Shown here one piece after another: positions 1-12,400 of a stretch of DNA of 64,000 nt. The notes under the pieces were generated by a model. That model had not been told where the DNA came from. It ran no database searches and saw only the letters and a list, made by a program, of their open reading frames with translations. Source of the stretch: Alentia gelatinosa (taxonomy: Eukaryota > Annelida > Polychaeta > Phyllodocida > Polynoidae); contig OX465584.1 of NCBI GenBank assembly GCA_950022655.1, forward strand, positions 66,184,437 through 66,248,436, in the 5' to 3' direction. The first letter of the stretch is position 1. Each line of letters starts with the position of its first letter. A program made the translations under genes and the position numbers.

Positions 1-212
1 AACGTCGACATCTTATCCCTCTAAAGTTTGAAAAGCGAGTCATGTTTCACATAGTTAGGTATTTAGTTTGTCCAAATAGTACCGCAACATTGACATTGTA
101 TTCATCTGAAGATCAAAAAGCAAGTCATGTTTTATGTGGTTAAGTAGAGAGTTTGTCCAAATAGTACCGCAACATTGACATTTTATCCATCTGATGTTTT
201 AAAAGCAAGTCT
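1..212. repeat. imperfect 85-bp tandem repeat, about 2.5 units
   Basis: The phrase GTTTGTCCAAATAGTACCGC recurs at 66 and 151, and the trailing parts (ATCTGA..., AAGCAAGTC) also repeat. It sits in the SLC28 intron just beyond exon 4. Confidence 0.75.
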
Positions 213-253
213 TAGAGGTGCTTAGAATTATAGAACATTCCATTTGTACCTAC

Positions 254-415
254 CCCATTCAGGAATATATTGGCTCCTACACCAAGTGACTCGATGGCAG
301 TTGTTCCCATGGTGACTTGTACAAACCAGCCGATTTTAGCCGCGACGAGTTGAGTAATACCAAGGTAGTAGAGAATGGACATCACAGCACCGATGTATAT
401 CAACATCGGCATAAT
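254..415 (-). CDS. SLC28: SLC28 coding exon 4 (leads into the nucleoside-binding hairpin)
   Basis: 162 bp, 54 codons, phase 0. Acceptor TTCAG|ATTATG; chosen donor AATGGG|GTAGGT. A second GT five bases on (GTAG|GTACAA) cannot be excluded. It encodes IMPMLIYIGAVMSILYYLG and TMGTTAIESLGVGANIFLNG (residues 280-333). CNTs usually have N-I-F-(V/L)-G-Q-T-E here; this exon ends N-I-F-L-N-G and the Q-T-E part must lie in the next exon, outside the window. Whether there is one extra residue at the tip of this hairpin depends on the donor used. Confidence 0.88.
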
Positions 416-3400
416 CTGAAAAGGAAAATTTAACAGAAAAGATGAGTTACTTTTATTTTTTATAGTTATGAAGGTCCTTAATCACTCTGACCCGGCATTT
501 ACACTAGACGACTAAAACGTGATGACTGTAGATCATCAAGCCAGTAGTCGTCAGGTGGTGCTCTAACCGGGCGTTTACACTAGACAACTAAAAACGTGAC
601 GACTGAAGATCATCAAGCCAGTAGTCGTCAAGTGGTGCCCTGATCTGGCGTTTACACTAGACGACTAAAACATGACGACTGTAGATCATCAAGCCAGTAG
701 TCGTCAGGTGGTGCTCTAACCGGACGTTTACACTAGACAACTAAAAACGTGACGACTGTAGATCATCAAGCCAGTAGTCGTCAAGTGGTGCCCTGATCTG
801 GCGTTTACACTAGACGACTAAAACATGACGACTGTAGATCATCTAGCCAGTAGTCATCAGGTGGTGCCCTGATCTGGCGTTTACACTAGACGACTAAAAC
901 GTGACGACTGTAGACCATCAAGCCAGTAGTCGTCAAGTGGTGCCCTGATCCGGCGTTTACACTAGACGACTAAAACATGACGACTGTAGATCATCAAGCC
1001 AGTAGTCGTCAGGTGGTGCTCTAACCCGGCGTTTACACTAGACGACTAAAATATGACGACTGTAGATCACCAAGCCAGTAGTCGTCAGGTGGTGCCCTGA
1101 TCCTGCGTTTACACTAGACGACTAAAACATGACGACTGTAGATCATCAAGCCAGTAGTCGTCAGGTGGTGCTCTAACCCGGCGTTTACACTAGACGACTA
1201 AAATATGACGACTGTAGATCACCAAGCCAGTAGTCGTCAGGTGGTGCCCTGATCCTGCGTTTACACTAGACGACTAAAACATGACGACTGTAGATCATCA
1301 AGCCAGTAGTCGTCAGGTGGTGCTCTAACCCGGCGTTTACACTAGACGACTAAAACATGACGACTGTAGACCATCAAGCCAGTAGTCGCTAGGGAGTGGC
1401 AATGTCAACCGCAAAAGTTGTCAACATAAGAATGTACCTGAGCATTTACACTGACAACTATAAGTTTTCACAGTGGAAGAACTATCTAATGGGGTAGAAC
1501 TGATGGGAATAAAAAAAAAAAATCACCGCCTACCTAGACAACTAATTCAAGCCTGATCGAAAAAGTTGCGGGCATCAGAGCGTGTCCATTAGTCATCAGG
1601 TGGTGCCTAATTGTATGATCTGATGTAACCAGACAATCTGCAGTTGCCATGCACTTGACGTTTACACTAGACGATTTCTAGCTTTTTATTGCTGAAAGTG
1701 GTCAGGAGGTTTCAAATACCAGAATTGCCGGTCAGAATTGTCTATTGTGAATGCCGGGTATTATTGATAAGTTAGCAGTTAGTCAAGTTAGCAGAGGCTA
1801 TTGTGTTATGGAGGCGGCCATCATGCCCCTGACGGCAAACAAAACACAAGGTGGCAGGTGCAGTAATTTCAATCAATTTCAAATGGGTGATTTTTGGGGT
1901 AGCTTGTAGATATTTAGCCTTGTCTCATGATTATATAGAGGAAACCCATGAAAGTTTAGGGTCTGAGCTCGTATCCCATCAACTTTGAATCATGTAGTAA
2001 CTCGAATCACGTAGTAATTCACAAAGCGAAGCCATGTGAATTGCTATGTGATTCAAATGAGATGGGATCGAGCTCTGACCCTAAACTTGAATGGGTTTCT
2101 GAATTTATCTCGCCCTTAATATTGACTAATGGGCTAACATTTGTGACATTATCCCCCATTGGATATTTTTCCTAAATATCTAATGGGTGTTAGATACGTG
2201 TTTCCAATGTTAAGTCTATTGAGAAAAAATATCTGGGGTGAGATAATCAATAAAATATAACAACTGATTACAGCGGTTTTCCAAAAACTACAGTGACACT
2301 ATATTACAATGTCCTGGTGGATGATGGTGGAAATAACAAACACTCTGTGCCCTTTATTTCACACCTGCTATTCCCCCAAATAGACTAAAGATTGGTGCCC
2401 TGTACTCAATACCAATGGAGTATTTAGAAGAAATACTCAAAGGGGGATTATGTTACAAAATTTAGCCCATTAGTCAATGTGAGGGGTGAGATAGATTCAG
2501 AAACTTATTCAAGTTTACAATCAGAGCTCGATCTAATCTATTTTGAATCGCTATGTAATTCACACGGCTTCCCCTTGTGAATTACCACGCTATTCAAACT
2601 CGATAATATACAAGCTCGGACCCTAAACCTTCATAGGTCTCCTCTATAAGATACAGTTATACACCAATACATATCATACAACCATATCACTATAGAGCCA
2701 TAGTTTTCAGGTAGGATATTTATATAGAACTGCATTGAGAATTGTTAAAATAGACAATACTCCACGAGTTTGGCTGGGCCGTAATTGTCATCGAGGTAGT
2801 GTAGTATTGTAGTAAGTGTAGTATTGTCTATTAATACGATTCGAGTGCGGTTCTGGATTTATCTTACCCCTTTCTATCGTTTAAATAACATCACAACTTC
2901 AGAATAATCGGAATATACTTAGCAAATCCACTACGCCACGGCCGTGGTGTAGTATTCTAACTTTACCAGGGTGATCGTTGAGTATATTTTTCTAATGTTA
3001 TTCCTATGGCTTAACTTGTACGAGGGGTGAGATAATATGGTACAGAGCCTACCCTGCCTCCTCGTGTATCCGCTAGGTGGCACTACTAGTCAGGGTCTGT
3101 GGTAATCCATCAATAAGCTCATCGGCACTTTGTGTTGTGTTTGGTATCAGGAGCTAATGCCCCTATACAAGCACTGCACGAAATCCATCATTTTACGTAT
3201 GAATGTGCCGGGCGTATATAAGTAGGTATTTTGCATCTACAAGGTCGTCCAATTCCCCGTGTGTATACACCTCATCTGTAGGCGTATATAAGCATCCTGT
3301 GAAGAAGACTTCACTGAGAGCGGGCGGGGGAGGAGGCGGGGGTAGGGGGGAGGGCTTCCTACTGAGGACACCTGTACTTCTACCAACACAAACGGGCGGG

Positions 3401-6400
3401 GGCAGAGTGTGTTTCCTCTCATATACGCCGGGTGTGATATACAGCCAAGACGCGTCTGTCGTATATAAGGCCTGGGCGTATATAAATGAAAACAAGTCAA
3501 TATTCAGCCAATACACGCGCTTCCGTGATGGCGTATATATGAATAAAACGGTGGTTTTCGTGCAGTGGAGTATAGCTATGTGCCATGTGTGTACTCTCTT
3601 CTTTTTGTTATGGGTGGTTAGTCTGTGCTATCAGAAATAGCGGTTTCTTTTTTTTCTATTTTTTTTTAGCAAGCTTCTATTTCCATGATATGTCCATTAC
3701 ATCAACTCTTTTCTTTTGCGAACATTTTCTGAAGAAAAACCATTTTTCTTCGCTCCCTTTCATTTTATTAATTCAAAGAAAAGTCGTTCGAACTGCACCA
3801 TAACGAAAAACAAAACCAATATAGGATGTATTAATTACATAGAGAAATAAATCCTTCCAGTAGAAAGTTGTGAAAGATTAACCCTTTAAGGACGGGTGCC
3901 TGTGGCCAACCTACCACCTGGAGGACGGGTGCTGGTGGCACTTTATACTGCTAGAGGACGGGCACACAGTCGTTAAAACCCACAATCCAATTGTTAAATC
4001 ATGTGATATGATACATAATCTTAAATACTTTATTTCTTTTGAATAGAAATTCTAATAATAATCATACACACATTACGTGAAAATTTCATTAATGCTCCTC
4101 AATTATTAAAAAAAAACTTTTTTGTAGATTTTTGAGAAATGATGCCTCAAGGCATCATTCGCCCTGGGCCGGATGATGCCTCAAGGCATCATTCGCCCTT
4201 AAAGGGTTAAAAAACTCTCATTACATATCATTTACAGGAATATATGAAATAACTATCTACAGGTATATGATAATTTTTTTTGCTAGCTGCGTTCATTGGC
4301 AACAAGAAGATTGAATTCGAACTACTATGATCTATCCATGATATTATTTCTGCAAGATGTTAAAATAACAACATTCAATAACAACTACAATGTAACAAAA
4401 ATAAAGTATGAACATTCATCTCAGCCCTGGAATAAATATCCATAGGTTTAACATTAGGAACTCGTTCTCCATGCCTGTACAAGTATTACAGTCTGTTCTC
4501 CATGGTCCATATCCCTTGTGTCATCCATTCTTTTACTGTGTACAGGGGTGAGATAAATACCGAAAGTAACTGGTTTTGGTCAGAGAAGTCATTCTCCAAC
4601 TCATTTGAGTGCTATGTGATATTCACTCCGCATGAAACTCGTGGAGAACAACGACTTTGAGTAAAACTTGTTCTTTAGAGTGCTACGTTTCTCGTTCCCG
4701 GACTATATGTATGACGTCGCTGTGCCGGTATCACAAAGCAACATACTTAGCAACACTCATAGTTGCTACTAAACTGGCAGGAAACCGGCGGGATGAAAAC
4801 ATAGTGGTTGCAGTTACTCGACGAGGATGGCCATTGCTTCTTAGACTATCGCAGGTAAAAAGATCCAGTAATTTTTATTGATATTTGAGGGTACATTGGA
4901 ATAGGGAAACCAAGTACCGGAGAAAATATGTCAAAGCTACTCAGTAAAGATAACAATTTTTTTTTCTTTAATTGACACAATGGTTCTCACAAAGTGTGAG
5001 ATCTTCCACCGAAGGGAAAAGAGATACATTGCAATAATCGCAGACAATTATTGATTATCTTTCAACGATAGTAAAAGATACAAAATACATCAAGGGATAT
5101 TTGACAAGTGAAATGAGATGAGAGTAATCATGAAAACTAAAAAGATACCACTTCGATCCTTTCCTCATCACTTTAACATACTTTCACAGGAACATAGTTT
5201 AAGAGGGGGCGTCCACCAACCACGACAGGGCTGCGACACGCGTCGACAGGAAAGTTCCAATCGGTGCCTTGTCGCAGTATTGTCGTGAGGAAGGGAGATG
5301 TCGTGACCCCTTGTCGCAGCCTGTCGGGAAGTGCACGCTCCACCTAAATATTCTATCGTAGACCTCTGCAACAACCTCCCGACACGCCACGACACGGCTC
5401 CAAAATCGAACATGTTCGATTTTGTCGTAACCTTGTCAGAAGGCCCCCGAAAGGCCCCCGACTAGCTTCATGTCGCAGCCTGTTGTGGCCTTGTCCTAGC
5501 CTCTTGTCGGGAACTGTGGTCCACCAACCATGACAAGGCTACGACAAGGCTTCCAATCGTAGAGCTGTCGTGGACCTTGTTAGAAAGCCGTTATCGCAGC
5601 CTTGTCGTGGTTGGTGGACGCCCCCTCTACCTCTATTTCCTCTTTTGCTTACCGTGAAGACGAAGGGGTGTAGCAGTAACATGGGGTTACCGAAGACCAG
5701 TGCCGCTCCCTCCATGGCGTAGTTAATGAAGGTGGTGATCTGATTGGACAGCCACTTGACTGCGTTGAACCCCCAGGCAGTACGCAGCACCAGGATGCCC
5801 ATGATGAACTGTAGCGCGAAGCCGAATATCACTGGCCTCCAGTTAATCTGAGCCGAAATCAGACAATTAGTATGTAAATGTATATTAGTATGTAAATAGG
5901 TCATTTATATCATAGTCTGTCACACTGTTATATATATATATATCATTTAAAGAAACATTTATATAGAATGTCATTGTAAATATACCTAACCCAACCTCTC
6001 ATGAGTTTGTTTAGGTTCTGTATTACGAAAGGATTTTCTCTTTTTACCAATGTTAAAACTGTCTGGTATTCTATGTATGTCTTTTTCTTTTCCTCCAAAA
6101 AAGACAAGCAGTTATGAAATTTTCTTATTATGTTGTACATGGATAATTTGCTGTTGTATTGAATATTAATTCCATGTACACTTGAGAAGTGCCAATAAAC
6201 CGCTTTAAAAAAAAAGATACCCATAATTTATATAGAACGTCCCGTTTTTACGGAGCGAGGCGTTTACGCTGAGTTCCGTATGAAGTGTAAATTATCATCA
6301 AGTATTGTGGCTTGTACAAGCATGGTAGGTCGTTCTATGTTAATTCTATACCTGGAAATTCTTAAAAATTTAATTTTGCCTAACATCTGATATTTTAGTC

Positions 6401-9400
6401 AACGTGTACCTTATTTTGCCGTACTGTTCCGTACAGTATTCTTACATTATATGGCAAAACGGTGCGTATTTACTGTATACTATATACTCCTTATTGGGAT
6501 AAAGTTACTTCCCAAGTTTCTTCCGATAAGAATATTCAACTCACTCTATGAGTTCGTTGACTATATCTAATGTAAGAAAATGAGGAACGTAAGAGCATCA
6601 CTTGTAATATACACCTAGGTGAATTGAATTTTAATTAAATTTCTACCAAAAACGTGACAAAGTCGACCTGGTATCAAGTATGTGTTAGGAATCATGTATT
6701 GGCCAAATCAGAGTATAAATGGATTTTTATCATCCTGGCACAGTATGCTGGAATGTCTGAAATACAAAAACTATTACAGATATTGGTATCTTCATGACAT
6801 TCAGGCACGGGTAAAACTGAATATAGAAAATATTGATATACTTCTATGATACCATCATTGTCATACTTACCTATTAGTGACATAATCAGTTAAGTACTTC
6901 TATTCTTAATTTTTATGGTTACTATGGTCAGGATAATCTCAGGATCATCCCAGGATTATCCCAAAAGTCTGATATTTGATTTGCTCCCGCTGAGACTCAC
7001 AGGAAAAATCTGCATAAATCTGCATAAAACTCAACTGAAAATATGCCACGCGTTTGCTACATAATCTCACGAGGCCTTTGGAAGCAGTCCAAAGGAAATG
7101 TCATCTTTTCAGCGGCTACGGATCGAATGTTGTTCAGTTTTTATTACTGACTGATTGGCTATCGTCAGCTGTTGATTATGTCTTTTTCAACAATACGGTG
7201 TATCGTGCAATATGTAACGACTCACTCTACCTCTAAGTACAGTAAGTATTTACACTGAGTTTGTGCATAGGTATTAAGATAAAATGTATATACCTTACTG
7301 GTACATACTCACATACCGCGTTTCTTTCGATAAAAATATTCCACGAGCTCAAAGAGCGAGTGGAATATTTATATCAAAAGAAACAAGGTATGTGAGCATG
7401 TACCAGTAAGGTAATACATTTTTGTTTTATTATATACCTTCAAATATAGGTATTTACATAAGGAAATATGACAACGTCTGAGGTGGATTCGATCAAAGTG
7501 TGCTGGTATATCTCTTGACATCTTAGTGAAAGTCAAGCACAGAAAAATGCACCAAGCACATTTTTTACTCATTTTTTCCCTTCAACTCCTGTGATCCTTG
7601 TGCAAGTCACTGCCAGCACTTCCTAAGTAGGTCAATGCAATTTTTTTCAGCCAATCAGAATTTGTATTCAAAGTAGGGTGGTACATCATTTTATACCACA
7701 ATACTGTACCGGTATATATCTAATACCAATACCCTAGCAGAGGTTGGTATTTGTGTAACATACTGGCATAGGTATATAATAAATAATAATACGTTTTACA
7801 GCATTATATGCTGGGTGTGCGTTTACTGCATGGGGGGGACCATGGTGATCGTAACCAAGGGGTTGCCTCCAGCGGCTTATTACATAGAGCCAGCTGGGTC
7901 AGTTAGGCCAAGGGATAGAATCTGTATGTTTCACATAGTGATATTTTGGAACGTAACACTTTTACTATGTCCACTCTCCTATTTTCAGGTAGTTTATTAT
8001 TGTATCGATGAGAACTGATGTGTGTGAGGGGCCTACTCACCCTGCTGGGGAATTTGGAGGAGAGGTAGAGGAGTATGATGAAGACCACCATCCCGGACAG
8101 CGACTGCAGCTGTTGTATATCCTGGATTACTCCCAGAATGATGTAGAGTATGACGGCAATGATGAGACCAGGCACCACCAACCTGAAGCCATGCAGCGTG
8201 AGACATAGTATAGTCGTTAAAGTTGGCATGATGAAGCCATACAACATGAGACATAGTATAGTGGTCAAATCTGATATAACGAAGCCATGCAACATGAGAC
8301 ATAGTATAGTCATTAAAGCTGATATGATGAAGCCATGCAACATGAGACATAGTATAGTGGTCAAAGCTGATATAATGAAGCCATGCAACATGAGACATAG
8401 TATAGTGGTCAAAGCTGATATAATATAGCCACACAACATGAGACATAGTATAGTCATTAAAGCTGATATGATGAAGTCATACAACATGAGACATAGTATA
8501 GTGGTCAAAGCTGATATAACGAAGCCATGCAACATGAGACATAGTATAGTGGTCAAAGCTGATATAATAACATGAGACATAGTATAGTCATTAAAGCTGA
8601 TATGAGGAAGCCATACAACATGAGACATAGTAAAGTGGTCAAAAGCTAGGACAATGGGACCATACAACATGAGGCATAGTACAGTTATCAAAGTTGATAT
8701 AATGAAGCCATGCAACATCAATCAAAGTATAGTTGTCAAAACTGGTATGATAGAGCCACCTAATATGAGATATAGTATAGTGGTTAAAGTTGGCATAAAG
8801 ATGCCACACAACCTGAGTCATAGTATAGTGGTCAAAGTTGACACTATGTAGCCAAACAACATGAGGCAGAGTATAGTAATCGAAGCTGATATAATGTTGT
8901 TCAAAACATGAGACATAGTATAGTTGTCAAAGCCACACAACATGAGACTTGGTATAGTCTTTAAAGCTGATATAATGTGTACATACAGATCAAAGTCAGG
9001 ATAATTAAGTCACACAACATGTGACATGATATAGTTGCTAAAGCTGGAATAATGAAGCTCTACTAAGAAGTAACTACATCAATGGCTTTCATTTAGTATA
9101 TTTTTTAAATGTTATTCAGGACTATGGTTAAACTTGTACGAGGGCTGATATAAAGAGGTGGCAGCCAATCTACCAGGACCAGAGTGTAGACTTACATATC
9201 ATCTCACCCCTGGTACAAGATTAGCCATAGAAATAACATTAGGAAAGAATACTCAACGATCACCTCCGTAAAGTGACAATACTACGCCACAGCTGTAGCA
9301 TAGTGAATGTGAGATGAAGTCATATGCATTTGCTAGGTATATATTCGAACTATTCTGATATTCTGGTTCTATCTAATGTTGTAGAAACGTGTGAGATAAA

Positions 9401-12400
9401 TCAAGAACTGCACTCAAATCATAAAATAGATGATACTCCACTCGTTTGGATGTGCCATAATCGTCACTCAGCTTCCCCTCGATGACAATTGCGGCCCATC
9501 CAAACTCGTGGAGTATTGTCTATCTATACATTTCTCGATGCAGTTCTATATAAGGACTGCACCAAGAATCATATAGGAAAACAATACTCCACGAGTTTGG
9601 ATGCTCTGCAATCGTCATCGAGGCTCATCCAAATGAGTGGAGATTCAAATCTCTATGTTGATGTCTTGTCTTCTCTATGAAATTCTGGACGCTGATTGGT
9701 CAATTGCATATGACATTATCTCACATTCGTTACCCCACGACTATGGCGTAGTATTGTCACTTTACCGGGGTGATCATTGAGTATATTTTCTAAATGTTAT
9801 TCCTATGGCTAAATTGTACCAGGGGTGAGATGATCAGAAGGAAACCCAGGAGATGAAAATAGCTTGGTCTGTACTTCACCGAGTTTGACTGCGGAGTAAT
9901 TCACAAAGCAAACCTGAGTGAATTACACTGCGGTCAAATGATGTGGAGAGCAGACCAAATTATTTTTATCGAATGGGTTTCTGACTTTATCTCAACCCGT
10001 AAAATATTACTTATTGATAAAATTAATCAACCAATTAGCCATTGAGTATTGGGTGCGCGAACTTCACGGCCGTGGAGTACGAGTTCCTGGTGTTAAGCCT
10101 ATGGAGAAACATACCGGGGTGAGATAAATATGTGGCAGCCAATCTACCTATACCAGAGTGGAGACTTATATATATAGAACTGCATCAAGAATCATATAAG
10201 TAGACAATATTCCATGCATTTGGATGCTACGCAATCATCATCGAGGCAAAGCTGAGTGATGATTACTGTGCATCCAAATTAGTGAAGTAATATTTATTTG
10301 ACTATTCGAGTCCGGTTTTCACCCCTTATATGGGCAATAGGATAGCATCACAATATCAGAATAATATAACAAACAAGAAACATTTAAATGTTGATGTTTT
10401 GTCTTTTCTGCCACTGATTGGTCAATTGCATTTGACATTATCTCGTATTCATTCCCAAACAACTATGGCGTAGTATTGTCACTTTACCGGGGTGATCATT
10501 GAGTATATTTTCTAAATGTTATTCCTATGGCTAAACCTGTACCAGGGGTGAGACCAGCGTGGAGAGAGTGGCGGCCACTTAACCAGGACCCTGAGACTTG
10601 CTGATAGCAGTTCCTCCAGGGGATGAGAGGTGAGAGGGGGGGGGGGGCTGAGGCCATGTCACATTTTTGTAGCGAGCAGCCATCACAGCCACTCAAACGT
10701 TGACAGCTGTGGATTTTAAATTTTTAAAAAAATTTGCTTATTGAACACAATTCGGTCGAGTTGGCGGTCTTACATTTTGCTCTATCTGGATCGTGTTGCC
10801 AACTTGACACCCACCACAAAGATGGCACCTCAACCAGGGACCTGTTTCAGTAGTCTCGTGACATTAGGCCTAGACAGACATCAACAGGGGCACCAACAGT
10901 GCAAGCAACAGCGGAAAAAGACTAGCAAATATCAGAAGATCGAAGTGGCCAATCTTCTTCATATTTGGAACGATTATAGATTATATGTATCCCCTACTCA
11001 TGTTAAAGTGTCATTGCTTAATTCCTATGAGAAGGGAGTGAAACTCTGGTTGTCATTGACTGCAATCTTGTGATCTGTCCGTATGGTGTCACAGACGCCA
11101 TCTAGACATGTCACAAAACTACTGAAACAGGTCCCAGAGCTGCAAGATGTGTCAGCAGGATGGCATTCTACAGAGGAAACCTCTATTCCTATATACCCAT
11201 TATTGAACTAACTAGAGTTACATGTGGTTAATTTAGAGTTACATACCGCTGCTGCGGGGTTCATTAAAAATAAGTCATGTCTCGAAGTTCACGTTTTTCA
11301 TCCCGCTCTCATGTTTTCGTCCCGCTCTGACGTTTTCGTCCCGCTCTGATCATGTGATACAATACAGCAGCAGGACGACACAATAGCTGTTGTGGTTACT
11401 CGATAAGGGTGGCCATTTGCTTCGGACGTGTTTCAGGTAAAGAATTAAGCATTTTTATCGATATTTGAAGGTATATAGGAATAGGGAAACCAAGTACCGG
11501 TAAGTAAAAGTAAAAGTTACGCGGTATGTATATGTGGTGTGGTGTGCAGCAAACTCTCTCCTTCACCCCCAGCAGTGATAGACTAACTGCTATATCAAAG
11601 ACCAGTCCTTCTCATACTGTGTCTATGTGGTGTGGTGTACAGCCACCTTTCTCCTTCATCCCCAGACGTAGTAGACTTACTGTCATATCAAAGGCCAGTC
11701 CTTCTCATACCGTTTCTATGTGGTGTGGTGTACAGCCACCTTTCTCCTTTATCCCCAGCAGTGGTAGACTTACTGTTATATCAAAGGCCAGCCCTTCTCA
11801 TACCATGTCTATGTGGTGTGGTGTACAGCCACTTTTCTCCTTCATCCCCAGCAGTGGTAGACTTACTGCTATATCAAAGGCCAATCATTCTCATACCATG
11901 TCTATGTGGTGTGGTGTACAGCCACCTTTCTCCTTTATCCCCAGCAGTGGTAGACTTACTGTTATATCAAGGGTCAGCCCTTCTCATACCATGTCTATGT
12001 GGTGTGGTGTGCAGCAAACTCTCTCCTTCACCCCCAGCAGTGATAGACTAACTGCTATATCAAAGACCAGTCCTTCTCATACTGTGTCTATGTGGTGTGG
12101 TGTACAGCCACCTTTCTCCTTCATCCCCAGACGTAGTAGACTTACTGTCATATCAAAGGCCAGTCCTTCTCATACCATTTCTGTGTGGCGTGGCGTACAG
12201 CCACCTTTCTCCTTCATCCCCAGCAGTGGTAGATTTACTGCTTTATCAAAGGCCAGTCCTTCTCATACCATGTCTATGTGGTGTGGTGTACAGCCACCTT
12301 TCTCCTTCATCCCCAGCAGTGGTAGATTTACTGCTATATCAAAGGCCAGTCCTCATGCCATGTCTATGTGGTGTGGTGTGCAGCCACTTTGCAATGCATT

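Noticed and set aside
3193..3640. Overlapping open frames on both strands (107 and 145 codons)
   Set aside because: Shadow frames of a motif-rich, G-rich segment; no domain, signal or splice context.
7903..8721. 272-codon minus-strand frame taken as one protein
   Set aside because: Only the 47 residues of SLC28 exon 2 are coding; the rest is the 48-bp intronic array and downstream intron.
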